Source: Lentinus brumalis (taxonomy: Eukaryota > Basidiomycota > Agaricomycetes > Polyporales > Polyporaceae). Taken from it: DNA of 64,000 nucleotides. Positions 22,655 through 34,962 of the stretch are shown in pieces. Where the stretch lies: contig MARA01000032.1 in assembly GCA_001792895.1 (NCBI GenBank), positions 434,001 to 498,000 on the forward strand, written 5' to 3'. How positions within the stretch are numbered: the first letter of the stretch is position 1; each line of letters opens with the position of its first letter. The notes beneath the pieces are model-generated. The model made no database searches and had not been told where the DNA came from. It worked only from the letters and a program-made list of their open reading frames with translations. The position numbers and the translations under genes are program-made.

Positions 22655-24060
22655 ATGTCGAAGCCCGTAGAGGAGACTATTGCCCAGCCGTCCGCTGTCG
22701 CTGCGCCCAAGAAGAAGCAGCCGTATCCGTTCTGGCTAGGAGGTGCGTACTGCTCGTTGTGCCGTTTGGATCACGTTGTTGATGACTTCTTGCGGTGCCC
22801 TAGGCGTTGCTGCAACGATCGCCGCATCCATTACACAGTGAGTGCGCATCTCTTGTGTGCAGGGGATTGGTGCTCACTGTGCGCGACCCCTAGTCCGCTC
22901 GATCTGACCAAGGTCCGCATGCAAGCGACGGGCGACAAGGGGATGATCAACTCGTTGAGAAAGACCGTGCGCACTGCGGGCGTGCGCGGGCTGTTCGATG
23001 GCATCTCGGGGACGTGGCTGCGGCAAATGACATACTCCATCTGTCGGTTTTGGGCGTACGATGAGAGCAAGAAACTGTTAGGAGCCAGTACGTCGTCCTT
23101 GCACAGGCGCGCAGGCCATCGCTCACTGTTCTTGTAGACGAGAAGTCTCCAGCGTGGCAGCTCGCTCTTGCGGGGTGCATGGGTGAGTGGCGAAGCCAGG
23201 TGTAAGTAGCGATCGGCTCTAAGACGCACATATAGCGGGCGGCATTGCCGGTTTCGTCGGGAACCCCGGAGGTCAGTTGAGCTTGCGAGCTTGGACGCCT
23301 CTCAACATGAAGCTTACGCACTCTCAGAAATTCTTATGGTCCGCATGCAGGGTGATTTCGCCAAGCCTCCGGAGAAGCGGTTGAACTACAAGAACTCTAT
23401 CGACGGCCTTATACGGGTCTGTGTGGCTTCCTGCGTCATGGATGACCACAACTGACATTTTGCTCGCACGCCGTAGATGGTAAGGGAGGAGGGCTGGTCG
23501 TCTCTGGGCCGCGGCGTCGGACCGAACGTCTTCCGTGCGATCCTGATGAACGCCAGTCAGCTGGCTTCGTGAGTTGAACGGTTGAACGAACTATCTTGAC
23601 CCTCGTATTGACGCTTGCTTGTAGTTACGATTTCTTCAAAACCGAACTTTTGAAAACTGGTTACTTCGAAGACAACATCTACGTTCATACCACTGCCAGC
23701 TTTGCTGCTGTAGGTGTCCGCTCCCCTCGTTGCGCTCATACAGTTGCTCATGCGTTCACGTTAGGGTACCGTCGCAACAACTGTCTGCTCTCCTGCCGAT
23801 GTCATCAAGGTAGGTCATCACTCCATGGCATCGCGCGCAATGGTTGACCTTGTCAACAGAGCCGCATCATGAGCGCGTCTGGTGCAGAGGGCAAGTCAGC
23901 AATCCAGATGCTCCGCACATCGTTCAAGAACGAGGGCCCGATGTTCATGTTCAAGGGCTGGGTGCCCGCGTGGACGCGTCTGCAGCCCACAACGATACTC
24001 ATCTTCATCACCCTCGAACAGTTGAAGCGTGTCGTAGACTGGACTCGCGGGGATCTTTGA
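22655..24060 (+). CDS. DIC1: Mitochondrial dicarboxylate carrier
   Basis: Inner-membrane carrier predicted to exchange dicarboxylates (malate, succinate) for phosphate or sulfate. About ten short exons join in phase to roughly 310 residues. All three carrier repeats are visible with their signature motifs: PLDLTKVRM, PGEILMVRM and PADVIKSRIM. The second repeat continues with LNYKNSIDGLIRMVREEGW and LMNASQLASYDFFK, which is typical of the dicarboxylate subgroup. The stop follows WTRGDL at 24058-24060. The protein starts MSKPVEETIAQPSA, with a basic PKKKQPYPFWLGG before the first helix. Some introns split codons (for example SIT-H-PLDLTK), supporting the gene model. No link to its neighbours is evident. 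Confidence 0.93.
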
Positions 24061-24948
24061 TCTCCTCTTCCCTATCATATACGGATCGACCACGATCTCG
24101 AACAAACCCACATATCCTTCCCGCCGTTGATGCTGTTGTGCTGATTGTCCGTTGTTGCGCATGCTGTATGATTGCTGTACTGACACTGTCTTTCCATGTA
24201 CGTTGCTGGAGGCGTGGTGGAGACCACGGGTTGTATACCACCGCGTTTGCGTTGTCACCCATGCAGAACAAGACATCGGCGCATCCTTCATCGCAAGACT
24301 CCCAGGAGGATAGACAAAACAGGTCCCGTGTCCGCTCCGTCGTCCCGGTTTGACCCATGGAAGCTTGACATTCTGTCCAATCTGACGCGTTCGCGAGTCC
24401 CTGTGACCCGAGCGTTCTCCTCGAGAACGGTTGCACCCGACTGCCTTCTGCAGGTCCTCTGACAGCGATGCATGTGCCAGAAGATAGCGAAGCTCCCACT
24501 GACCTCATACTTGAAGCACTCGATTAGTGAGCCAAAGTCGTATCGAGCCTGACTGCACTCGGTCGAGGATAAAGCGGGGGTGCAGCGGCCCGCCGGCAAT
24601 TCAACAGATCATCGACAATGGATTCGCGGAGTGAGCTGAGATGGGCGGAGCATGTGCGGAGGCCGCCTCAGGAAATGCCGGAGTGCTTGCCGGGGGGCGG
24701 GCGGGACGCGAAGTTGGCTGAAGTTGGGCGGGGATTGCGAAGTTGTAACTGCGCTTCCTGAGGGATGAATTAGTCATCCGCGATCTCTGTGGGCTAAATG
24801 GGATCTCGCTAGTGGCTTGGGTCCCCACATCCTGAATCTTCCAAGCTCCGTCCTTCCTTTCCTCGTTTCTTGCATCATCGTCTACGCTCGTTCGCGGGTG
24901 TCGCGCGAGTCACCGCACATACACGACGCACGACGCGGTCTGCAAGCT
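24061..24948. other. Intergenic region, nothing recognised
   Basis: 890 bases between the carrier stop and the transcription-factor start. No coding motif, tRNA or repeat was found. Pyrimidine-rich sequence just before 24949 is consistent with a leader. Confidence 0.5.
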
Positions 24949-27900
24949 ATGGACATGGAACGCGAACCGTCGAGTCCGGCGACGGACGAGCAGCAGCGCC
25001 AGGAGTCCCCTCAGGCCTCGGGACAAGCAGGAGGGTCGGGCGCGGGTGGGGAGACGAAGCCGTCGTCGCAGACGACGTCCATCCTGAAGGAGCGGCGGTT
25101 CAAGCTCAGCAGGTGAGTGTCGCGCACTGTCCGCTCGGGGACTGGGAATGGGACTAGGACTGACGATGATATGACTCCGCTCCCGGGGCTGCAGGGCATG
25201 CGACCGTTGTCGGTGAGCGCACGTCGGCGCGGATTATCGCATGTGCATGCGGATTGCTGACTGCACGGTTTTGCTGCGCGCGGATAGGCGGCGGAGGATC
25301 AAGTGCGACGAGGGCCATCCGTGCCAGTCGTGTCTCACGTCCAACTCGGCGTGCACGTTCGAGGAGCCCGGGAAGCGGACGCATCCGCACAAGTCCAAGT
25401 ACGTTTCTTTGTCTACCTCGAAGAATCTGTGTCATCCTTTGTGTCTCTGGCTGCGTCGATCCTCGATGCGCGAGGACTCGAGCTCGGTGCAAGCCATTCC
25501 TATTCCTTTGCCTCCGTCACCATGTCATAAGCTTCCGCCTCACACAGCTTCGTGTCAAGTGGGAGTATGTTCTCCCAGCCTGGTGCACGGCTACCCACCA
25601 GTTGCGCGAGTTCCTGTAGCTGCAGTGCATGTGACAACCACAGGCACGGCGGGATGTGTTGTATATGCCGCCCCGAGGTGCAATCGTGCCTGTATACCTT
25701 GCGGCATTAAATAGACGACCCCGCATATACTCCAGTTGCGCCAATCCTCGTCCCGATGTTTCCACGGTACGAAGGGTACGGCTACTTGTGCGGTCCCGAG
25801 TGTGGTGTTCTGCCGAGGCTCACAGGGGAGGTACAGGAAGAATCTCGTTACATTTCGAGTCAAGACGACCCTGCTTTCTGTCTGCGCTGCATGGGCTACT
25901 AATAGCTTCTCTTGCATTGGTTCATGCTCGAATGCTCGGGCGACCTCGTGCTAACCCTGTTCTCCCCATCAGGCGAGCTGCGACCCTCGAGGATCGCATG
26001 CAGCAGCTCGAGACGCTTATACAGGCCATACCTCCGCAGGTGTTCGCAGGGGCGGGTGCGCTCGGTGCTGGCCTCCCACAGTCGCCAGTTGATCCTACGA
26101 CCAACCCACATGCATCCTTCGCATCTTCCACGCACATCTTCCCGACCTCTGCCCCTCCCCCGTCGCTGGCCGCATACCCACTGATGAACCCGTCGACGTT
26201 CTTCGGGCCACTGAAGCAAGGATCGCGCAATGCGAGCCCGGGGACGAGCTTCCACGCCGGAGCCTCGTCCAGTATGTCGACAGACCAGCTCGCCGAGGAG
26301 ACATCGCGCATGTCCCTTGCGTCGTCGTATATGTACTTCGACGACGAGGGCTACACAAGATGGCAAGGCGAGACGTCAGGTCTGCCCATCTTGGACCTGC
26401 TGGTCGAGCGCCATGCGGTCGTCCCAAAACCAGACCCGGACCGTCCGATCAATGGGCAGCCGCACTGGAAAGAGCAGAATGGACAGTCGCTCAACGACTG
26501 GTTCCCGGATCGCCAGCCACGGCGGACAGAGACGAACCCGGAGCACATTTGGAAACTGATAACGTCCTTCATCGTCCCAGAGCTCATGGACAGGTAGGCT
26601 GCACGCTGCAGCGTCCGTGCCTCTTTGTGCTCACACCACCCCGTGTAGCCTTGTCCAGTGCTACTTGTCGACGTCATACTACCTCATGCCCTTTCTCCAC
26701 GTTCCAACGTTCTTGGCGGTAAGTCATATGGGGGTTCTCCTGAGTTCCCAAGGCATGTGACTGACTCGCGCCCCAGGACTATGGGAATCCGCGAAAATGG
26801 GGCGAGCCCGGCTTCGCCGCGTTCATCGTCGCAATATGCTGTCTTTCTTCGCGGCATATCGACGACCCTCGCGTGCGTGCGGACCCGAACGACAGCAACA
26901 GCGCCGGCACGCAGTGGTTCGACCTGCTCACTCGGTTGCGGACGCTCCCGGGTGCGGACAAGCCGACGTTGTACACGATCCAGTCGGTGCTCATCGCGGG
27001 CGTGTACGCGGTCGGACTCGGACGTCTGTCGAAGGCGTTTGCCCTCATATCGGAGGCGATCACCCTGTCTTTCGACTGCGGCCTCCACCGCTCCGCGGAC
27101 GACTACGACCTCTTCGATCCTGTTGAGGATGAAGTCCGGAAACGCACGTTCTGGTGCGTGTACGCGTGGGACAAGCAGGCGAGTGCGCACTTCGGCCGTC
27201 CACCGATGCTGCGTCTGCGCGACTGCGACGTGTCGGAGCCCGCGATCATAGACGACGAGTTCATCACTCGCGATGGCGTCGGGCTGCAGCCACAGGAGAC
27301 CGAGAGCCGGATGAGCGCGTACGTGAACTGCATACGCCTCTTCGTCGTCCTGGAATCCGTTCTCGACGTGCAGCCATGTCGACCGCCTGCGGAGTCCTCG
27401 CCTTTCCTCGCGCGCGCGTCGTCCGTGCTCAACGGGTCCAAGAGGAGCAAGGAGCTGCGCGAAGAGGAGGCGCTGCTGGACGACATCTGTCGCGCCATCC
27501 CGCCGCACTGGGCGCACTCCGTCGAGACCATGACCAGCAGCGATGTGATCCGCGTCACCCAGGCGGAGCGGCTGCACTGCTTGGAGCAGTACGTGCGCAT
27601 GCTGATCTACAGACATCGGTTCTCGGAGATGGTCGCGGAGAGGATGCATAACCACATACCTGACGGAGAGCAGAGCGATGCTGAGATCGAGGCAATGCGC
27701 GCCGCGCACTCGTCTGCGCTGCAGATCATCTCGTCACACCTGCACATAGCGGCGAAGGGGCTGATGACCTACTGTGAGTCGTTCTTGCTGGCTGTCATGG
27801 TCGTTGTGCTCGCAGCTCATTATATGCGTGACTCGCAGACGGGGTGCATGTTATCCACCAATTGACTGCGGCAGGCCGTACGCTCGTCGCGATGCTGCTG

Positions 27901-28606
27901 AATTGCCACTCGGACTCCCTGCGGCCACTCATCCCGCCCGCACTGGACGCGCTCCGTTCGTGCGTGGGACTCCTGCGGCGTTTCAGCGGCCGTTACATCT
28001 GCGGGCAGCGGTCAGGTGATCTCATGGAGGAGTTCTGTCGAAGTATGTCGCTCGTCCGCTGTATCCTGTTTCTCAGGACCGTGGTCTGACTTCCTTTCGT
28101 TCACAGTCACACAGATTCCCCTGGAGGCTCCGCCGCGGCAGCAGGAAGGTCCCGCGCCGAGCACTCGCCCGCCGTGGGTCCGCCCTGTGCGGAAAAAGGC
28201 CATGTCGAACGCACGCTCGCCCACCGGCTCTGGCGCCGGCGACTCTCCGCTTAACCACGGGAGTCCGGAGGACTTCCAGCCCGTGTCGGACGGGTTCCTC
28301 GGCAGTCCGCACCTGCCCGCCCAGCCGTTCGCCGTCCCGCAGCAGCCTGCGTCGTTCAGCAGCATGCCGTTCATGGACACGAGCGGGACGGTGCCGTCGG
28401 GCCTGGGCGTGAACATGATGCAGACGGACCCGAACCCGATGTCGACGGCGGACATACTGGCGTTCTTGAACGCGGCGGACCCGGCGCTGGATATGAGTGC
28501 GATTCTGGCGTCGCCGGATATCGGGGCGTTGGACCAGCAGACGAACGGGTTTTACCACCTGGGGACCCCGACGCCTGGGAGTGGCGTGAATCCCTTGTCG
28601 CCTTGA
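24949..28606 (+). CDS. Zn2Cys6 transcription factor with fungal-specific TF domain
   Basis: Nuclear DNA-binding regulator, about 880 residues over roughly eight exons. The zinc cluster is split by two introns and reads [21 protein letters not shown] then SACTF, with all six cysteines present. After a basic KRTHPHKSK comes a coiled segment, [18 protein letters not shown], then a Ser/Pro-rich linker. The middle-homology domain runs from [17 protein letters not shown] through [11 protein letters not shown] and FDCGLHRS to [22 protein letters not shown], the typical fungal_trans core. The tail is Pro/Ser-rich ([12 protein letters not shown]), probably for activation. The intron after the zinc cluster (25399-25972) is 574 bases, about ten times the local norm, and could hide a small exon or an insertion. 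The target pathway is unknown. Confidence 0.9.
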
Positions 28607-28860
28607 CCCGAATTGGCGCTGCGTTCACCGTCGTGGGATTGGATAGGAACGTGTGGCGGGGCTGTGGGCGAATGGGTCTGTTTTTATGTATGTGAATTCT
28701 CTGGTCGTTTGATTGCTGTGCTCCTCTCTACTTAAGTAGTCGTACATGCTGTGTATCTCATAGTCGCCTCCAATTGTATCTAGCTGCTCCGATTGCGCAT
28801 GCCATATAGCTGTCCTCGCACTAAACATAGGCGACAGGCCGTGAGTACGCGGCCCAGGTC

Positions 28861-29040
28861 TTACACGTCCGGACCCTGTCGCAGTCTTCTTGGTAGCTTG
28901 AAGCGCCCAGGTATGCAGAGCTCGAGCGAGTAGGAGGCACTATAGGGTGGGCAGGATGCAGCGGAAGGCCGTTTGGTGTCTATTGCAAGACGGCGTAGAT
29001 GATGCAACAGGCTGGCTAAATACTTAGAAGAATTCGAGCT
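28861..29040 (-). pseudogene. F-box/LRR gene fragment
   Basis: A minus-strand frame around 28893-29010 reads HLRRLAIDTKRPS and then LELCIPGRFKLP. This aligns with HLRRLAIESQRRS and LEFNIPGRFKLP in the F-box gene at 10293. Only this internal leucine-rich stretch is recognisable: there is no F-box, no start and no continuation. It lies just 3' of the intact minus-strand paralogue at 29138, so it is probably a relic of a local duplication. The 254 bases between it and the transcription-factor stop (28607-28860) show nothing else. Confidence 0.65.
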
Positions 29041-29137
29041 AGCCTGACAAGAACGTCCCGACGTTGGGCAGCACATAATGAGTGTAGTACCTAAGCAAAG
29101 CTGGGAGCATCCGAGTCGGTCAGTGGCGGGAGCTTCG

Positions 29138-31366
29138 TCAGAGGTATCGAATCACATACCTGAGTATTCTGTCAGCGAACGGGCCAATCTTTGTCACCGC
29201 TACGTGCTCTACCAGTCCATCCAGCAGCGTCGCCAGTCGGCTTTCCAGGGGTTCGGCCGGCAGGTGACGTTGCAAGTACTCCCGGTCGCGGACATCCTCG
29301 GAATGGCACACCACCCCGATGCGCAGCTCCGTAAGAGAGGCAGCTCCTAACGTGGCCCGACGCGAAAGGAACGGCGCAATCCTCGCAGCGAATGCACGCG
29401 TCTCGGCGATGCCGTATGGGAGCCAGGTAATTGGGTCTTCCGTCTCGACGTGGGACCCGGGAATGCGGTTAGATCTCCATCTCCAGTCTCTCGCTTCTGT
29501 AGAGGAAATGGCTAGGTCATTAGACGGGTAATGTCCAATGGACTGACCGTTCGTCACGGTACCTTCATCGCCTGCCTGGCTCATGTTCTCGCCATGAGTT
29601 TTTCCCAGCAGATTCTTGTCTACCCAAGGCCAGGAAGACACAAAGTTCCAGAACCCGGAAAGTGCACGAAGGGAAGGGCATACACACGCCGCCGCCCCTT
29701 CGGATTGGGGCTGGGAGAGTGCCTCCAGGATCAACGCGAAGTCGTCCGATGAGCTGCCTATGGCAAGTTGTGTGAGGCATGGAAATGACCGAAGGAGGGC
29801 GGTCCAGCGGTTCAGAACGTTCTCGGTCGGATAAGGGGTATCCTCCCCAGGCCTGCGGTGCTTGATACCCCTCACATCCAAGGAGGTTACCCTAGTTGTC
29901 GAGCCAAAGATGTTCGCGATATCCTCGATATAGAGCGAATAGAACGCGAATTTATCGGCGGTGTTGGACCGCGAGTAGTCGGCCGACGACATTTTGAGCA
30001 GCCGACGTCCCTGGATGTAGGCGTCCATAATGTAACAGGGAGGGCGGCTGTGGCTCCAGGAGTACTGCCTGAAATCGAAGCTCACATGGTCCGCAGAAGC
30101 GACAGCGTGCAAGGTTCGGATGTCGAATGGTTCTGGAAGGATGAATCCGTCCCCAACTTTGAGCTCAAGCGACGTGGATGTGGGGAATATGAGATGTGCA
30201 AGGAGGGTCGAGACGCCACTGCCGAAGTCGTGCACGTCGAGATGGCGCAGGCGAGGCAGAATGGCGGACCCCGGCAACCGTCGTTCTCTTGCCATGGGGG
30301 AGCTTGGAATGCATCGTTTCAGTCGGAGAGTCTCGAGAGAGGTGCACTGCGCGAGGGCACGTAACAGATGTCCGAACTGGTCGTCAGGGCGGCTAGCCTT
30401 ACACGCCGGGCACCAGCAGCCGATGAGATCGACGTGACTTAGTGTGGATGAAGCGATGGAGTCGGTGAAATGTCCGGAAGCCACACGGATGCTCCGGAGT
30501 GCAGGAAGGGCCGTGATGTTGGGAAGTCGTGCGTACTCGGAGGAATGTCGCCCGCTCCGCCAATATATGACCCAAGGACTGGTCCATGGAGTAATGGACA
30601 AACGCTCCAGAACAGGCACCTTGGCCTGTAGGAGCATGTCCAGCCCCTCGACGCCGATGTTGATATCGACGTGCAACGCCGTTATCCTGTCCGCGTGCAA
30701 GCGGAGCAGCTCAGCGAGCGGTACGGGCAGAGCCCGGAATGAAAGCGACAGAGGCCGGGTACCGGAGTACTTGAGCGCAACCCGGAAGCGTTCGAGCTTC
30801 CGATCGGACAGCGACGTGAGGACGTGATGCTTGGCCAGGACGTTCGACCAAAACTGCGGCGTGCGGTATAACACGTCCGTCCAGAAGCGGCAGATGCGCA
30901 GCATGAACATGCCTCGGCGGCGACTGAAGTCGACCGGGTGTATGTGGGAGAAGATTTCCATTAGAAGTTCGACTGGAAGAGTCCTGTTAATGAGAGCGGC
31001 AGAGTTGTACACGGAGCGCAGAGCGCGAATCCGCCCCTTGTGCTCTTGAATCTTCGTACCAGCGGCCCCAGGGAAGTCTGCGAGTTCGGTCCCTGACGTA
31101 CCAGGCAAGGCGTCTTCTGCATCGGAGATGTTATGTACGTCTGGGTTGCAGATATGGATAGGTTGAGTATACGCAGGGTCGGGCTAAGTAATAGCGTCAA
31201 GCTGCTCACAAGTGTTGCGCATCGCATGAAGAGCCAATATGCGACATCTATACTGAGCAGTCCTAGACAGGCACCACTCTTGTACGCATCCCGCTTCCAC
31301 ATTTCTGAAGTCCGCGAGGTCTTCTTCCGCCAACTCGGCAGCCAGGTGCGAGGACACAAACACCAT
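29138..31366 (-). CDS. F-box-like/LRR protein, two exons, paralogue of 10293-12561
   Basis: Predicted SCF substrate receptor of about 719 residues. Exon 1 is 31366-31210, the intron is 31209-31141 (gtgagc to cag), and exon 2 is 31140-29138. The join keeps frame (RNT-YVHNISDAEDALP). Exon 1 carries LAEEDLADF and CLSRTAQYRCRILALHAM. Exon 2 repeats a similar helix, IQEHKGRIRALRSVYN, before the F-box LPVELLMEIFSHI, with MLRICRFWTDV and TPQFWSNV. Leucine-rich segments follow. The other plausible acceptor (before AAGACGCC) would create a stop at the junction, so the upstream acceptor was chosen. The gene shares intron position and block order with the gene at 10293 but is diverged. The 396 bases upstream (31367-31762) hold no gene. 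Confidence 0.82.
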
Positions 31367-31762
31367 CTAAGATGAGCTCTTCAGCCCGCACGATGACCAT
31401 GAGTAGTCGGTCACTGACCTTGAGAAACAGGCGAAGTTGGGGATACTCCAGAGGCGACCGAGTGTAACCACAGACTGAGATGATCGTGGTTCGTTGTGAC
31501 TCACTCAGACGCGTGACGTTAGACGCCGCCTACGACTCACGAGGCAAGCATAAGTAGACACTTGCCGGACCGAATTACAGCCTGAATTAAGAGGTGAGAT
31601 ATAGTAGGAAAGAGCATAGTACAGGGCTAGTCAAAACACGGCTCATACCAGTACATCGATCGACATGGTTTACAAGGAATGTCCAAAGTCCACTCTGGGC
31701 CTGGCTAGCATAACTTATACGTAAGAATCAATTCACCTAGTGAAGCCGAACTTTGCCAGAGC

Positions 31763-34013
31763 TCAGAAGACGAACTTGAGGTTCGTATCCTGCGGAGATG
31801 GTCACATCAGCATCGAAAGGTCACCGCAAATCAGCACGATACGTACTATCCGGTGGGAGCTGGTGAGCTGAGGCTTCTGGCTGTACTTCTTCTTGAGGAT
31901 GACCCGGATGGAGCGGAGGAGCTCCTGATACGTCGATTGCGGGTTTTGTTCTGCGGGAAAGGGTCAGCACGGCAAGCCTTCGAAAGGCTCACGGGACTGG
32001 TGTTCAAGTACTAGTACTCACGGAGCGAGGTCATGAACGCCTGCACCGTCACGCTTGGTCAGTCATCATTTGCCGAACGAAGGGGAGAAACTCACGTAGC
32101 TCATGGCGCCGGTCGCGTTACCGGCTTCCCATGTATCCGCGCTTGTCTGCGAGTCTTTGCAGCCGCTCCACGAGATCTGGACGGGGTCGAGTGAGTGTGT
32201 GCTGCGGAGACGGAGAGTGCGTCTCATACCACGTCCGCCGGGGTAGACTTGTAGTCGACCCACTTCGCCTTGACCTGGCTGCCCTTGACTCGACCGTCGG
32301 ACGAGTACTGCGGCGCATGAGATGAGCGTTCCTACACATGTCACTTCGCGGAGGAGGCGCGTACCAAGTAAGGAAGATCTGGGAGCATTCTCGTGAGTGT
32401 GGCGAGTGATAGTGAGCGGATCAGCAGCCATACCTAACACAGAGCCCGAGTGGCAAGACTGGAGGTGGACAGGTCAGCGCGCGCGGTAGCCGGGTGAGCG
32501 GGAGTCACGTACGTCGAACAGAGCCTGCGACGATGTCAGCGACTCCGTGAGGACAGAAAGAGATCGTGTCGGGACTCACGGTAAGACGACAGCCGACCGG
32601 GAGCTTCTTCACCTGTCAAGGGATGAGCACAATCCACAGCGACTGACGATCGACATTACCATGATGGTGTGCATCAGCTACAAAGACCGCGGTCAGAAAA
32701 CACTGAGGGACAGCACGACGGGGACTCACGTCGTCTACGATGTACCCGGAACGCTTGTGGTCTAGGGGAAAGATGACTGCGAGGGCGACGACGTTAGTCC
32801 TGATCAAGGCTGATTTCCGGGGAACAGGCGGACTTTCGTCGAATCCATCGCGCTCGTCGCCATCGCGGTCCTTGACTTGGCCGCCATGTCCAGAGTCTGC
32901 GTGGCGCCGGGGAGCCTGTGAGAGAGCGTCCCGATGGCGATGCGGCGGGACTCACAGTGGAAGAATAGCGAGTCGTTCGGCTGTGCGCTCTTGACGAGCC
33001 AGTGCATCGCGTCGAGGATGTTCGCCCGGGTGGGACGCGAGCGCGGGTCCGTGGCGTCGTCCGTGAGCAGGACGATGTCTTCGGACTTGTATCCGTGCCT
33101 GCGCAGGAACTTCACGACGTTCCTCGCGTCGTTGATGCAGCCGTACAGCTCGTTCGGCTGGCCTTTGTAATTTATGCCGATCTGCAGGACCTGTCGTGTT
33201 AGACGGCAGAGTCGGAAATGGGAAGAAGACTCACGCAGAGCGCCTTCCTCCTCCCGGTGCATTTCGAGTACTGGAAGAAATGATGGTGATCGCTGGGGGC
33301 TGAAGATGCTGGATCGGGTCAGTATGCGGGCGGGAAGGCTCTAGAAGTCGCAGCAAGTCAGTACATCACAGTGCGCGCATGTTCTGGGACGAACTTGTGA
33401 TCTTCGCTGGTTGACTGCTGCTGTGATGCCCGGACGGCCGAGGAGAGTGGCTCTGGCTCTGATGGTGGGAGTGCGAGTGACGATGACTGCTGCTGTGGTG
33501 GCTAGTGTAGTGGACCTGTACGTGACTCGGCCCCATGGCTATAGGGCCGCGAGGAATGGGAACGGAGCTGGCGCCGCCGGGCGCTATCCATGGCCTGTCG
33601 GTGACACGGTCAAACGAATCCTGGTTCTCGTGAATGTCCACTCACCCTGAATCATCGTAATATCTGTGCGGTTCGTCGTCAATACGAGAGGTCCTAGCAG
33701 TGAGGACTGCACTCACGACGGACTGTAAGAGCTGGCAGCAGTCGGGGCACCAATCGGCATGAAAGGCGCGGGCGGAGGCCCTGACTGCACGACACCAAAG
33801 CCGGCGGGACTGAAGAAGTACGGCGCACACATGTGAGTCGGGAGTAGAGATCGTATGTAATGGACTCACGAGGAAGGGTACCTGTTATACGAGTTCGTAA
33901 GCGAAGTATGCGTACTACCGCAAGCGGAGGACTCACGGCGGCGCCTGATGCTGGGCGTGGTATGGAGGGGCACCCTGCCCCTGGACTCCGCCTCCGCTGA
34001 GATCCCACATCAT
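31763..34013 (-). CDS. MCA1: Type I metacaspase
   Basis: Cysteine protease of the caspase-like clan, specific for Arg/Lys, linked in fungi to stress, protein quality control and cell death. It is built from more than ten small exons. The start at 34013 gives MMWDLSGGGVQGQG followed by a Pro/Gln/Ser/His-rich prodomain (HHSSSHRHSHSHHQS). The catalytic region runs QYSKCTGRRKALC, IGINYKGQPNELYGCINDA and FFHYSGHGGQ (catalytic His). It continues GDERDGFDE, IFPLDHKRSGYIVDD and ALFDSCHSGS (catalytic Cys, reached through two tiny exons), then the p10-like part with ISWSGCKDSQTSADT and ATGAMSYAFM. It ends SSHRIDTNLKFVF. Both catalytic residues and the acidic calcium-site residues are present, so it should be active. 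Confidence 0.92.
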
Positions 34014-34962
34014 CTTGACCGAGGACTTTGGGCTGGGCTGCCGAGGAGGATGGGGGAACGGTGCAGGTGTGCGATTTGGAAAGCACAGTCGGCGTGGCAG
34101 TTAATCGGGGAAAGCTTATAACTCCCGTCGAGGCGCTACAGGCTTGGCACTTCGAGGAAAGGATGCCGAGGGGTCCGGCGCCGCTCAGCCTGGGCGGTGA
34201 CTCGCGCGACAGTGGTTCGCGTCTCGGGACCACAAGGCTGTCCAGCCAACGGATCCTAGTTTGGGCTCTGTGGGAACACACGTGAGTGGCATGTCGTCCG
34301 CAATACCACATATGTCCTGACCTTGAGGAAGTAAGATACCCAGAATATGTGGTGCGTCGGTTGGCACGGGCCTCATCGCAACGCTAGCAGGAGGTGGGGT
34401 TCCAAGAGTGTAGGCAAGTGGCGGCGAACAACAGAGGCGCCCATAGTAAGTATGTAATGATACTCATCATGCTTATCGGATGAGCTCTGTGGGACTGGAC
34501 TCGTGTTTCGATACTTGCTGCAAAGCAATCATGTCATGACTAGTTGCTATAATGCACCCTACGCTCTCGGGTCAGCAAGTCTTCGGCAAGTCTAGTGATG
34601 TTCTGTCCGACGGCACGGCGGTGGTAGGCGGTGGGATCGGATCTGCCAACTGCACGGCGCCTTGCGTGGTTCTGCCGCACTATTCGGAGCCTAACTCTCT
34701 TCCGGTCCACATTGCACATTGAGCCTGAGACGTGCAGCGGTATATTGATAGGAAGATATACATGTGAGTCTGTTGCTCTGACACAGGATCTCTCGACCTC
34801 TTAATGCTCACGCGATACTTCACAGTGGTAACGGGACTTGCAGAAATTGGGAACAACGTCCCCAGTCACGGTGCTTGACAAATATTGGACAGGCAAGCTG
34901 ACATCATTACTGTCTAAGTTCAACCTGTTGAATTGTTAGGGTAGGGTGCAGACAGCGACGAT
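34014..34962. other. Intergenic region, nothing recognised
   Basis: About 950 bases between the divergent metacaspase and DUF6535 genes. It presumably holds both promoters. No open frame, tRNA or repeat of note was seen. Confidence 0.5.

Noticed and set aside
26684..27709. 341-codon minus-strand open frame
   Set aside because: It lies opposite the transcription-factor core domain, has no motifs, and reflects GC-rich antisense openness.
28861..29137. Extra exons of the minus-strand F-box gene
   Set aside because: The intact gene has its own stop at 29138 and already contains the corresponding LRR segment, so this is a second partial copy.
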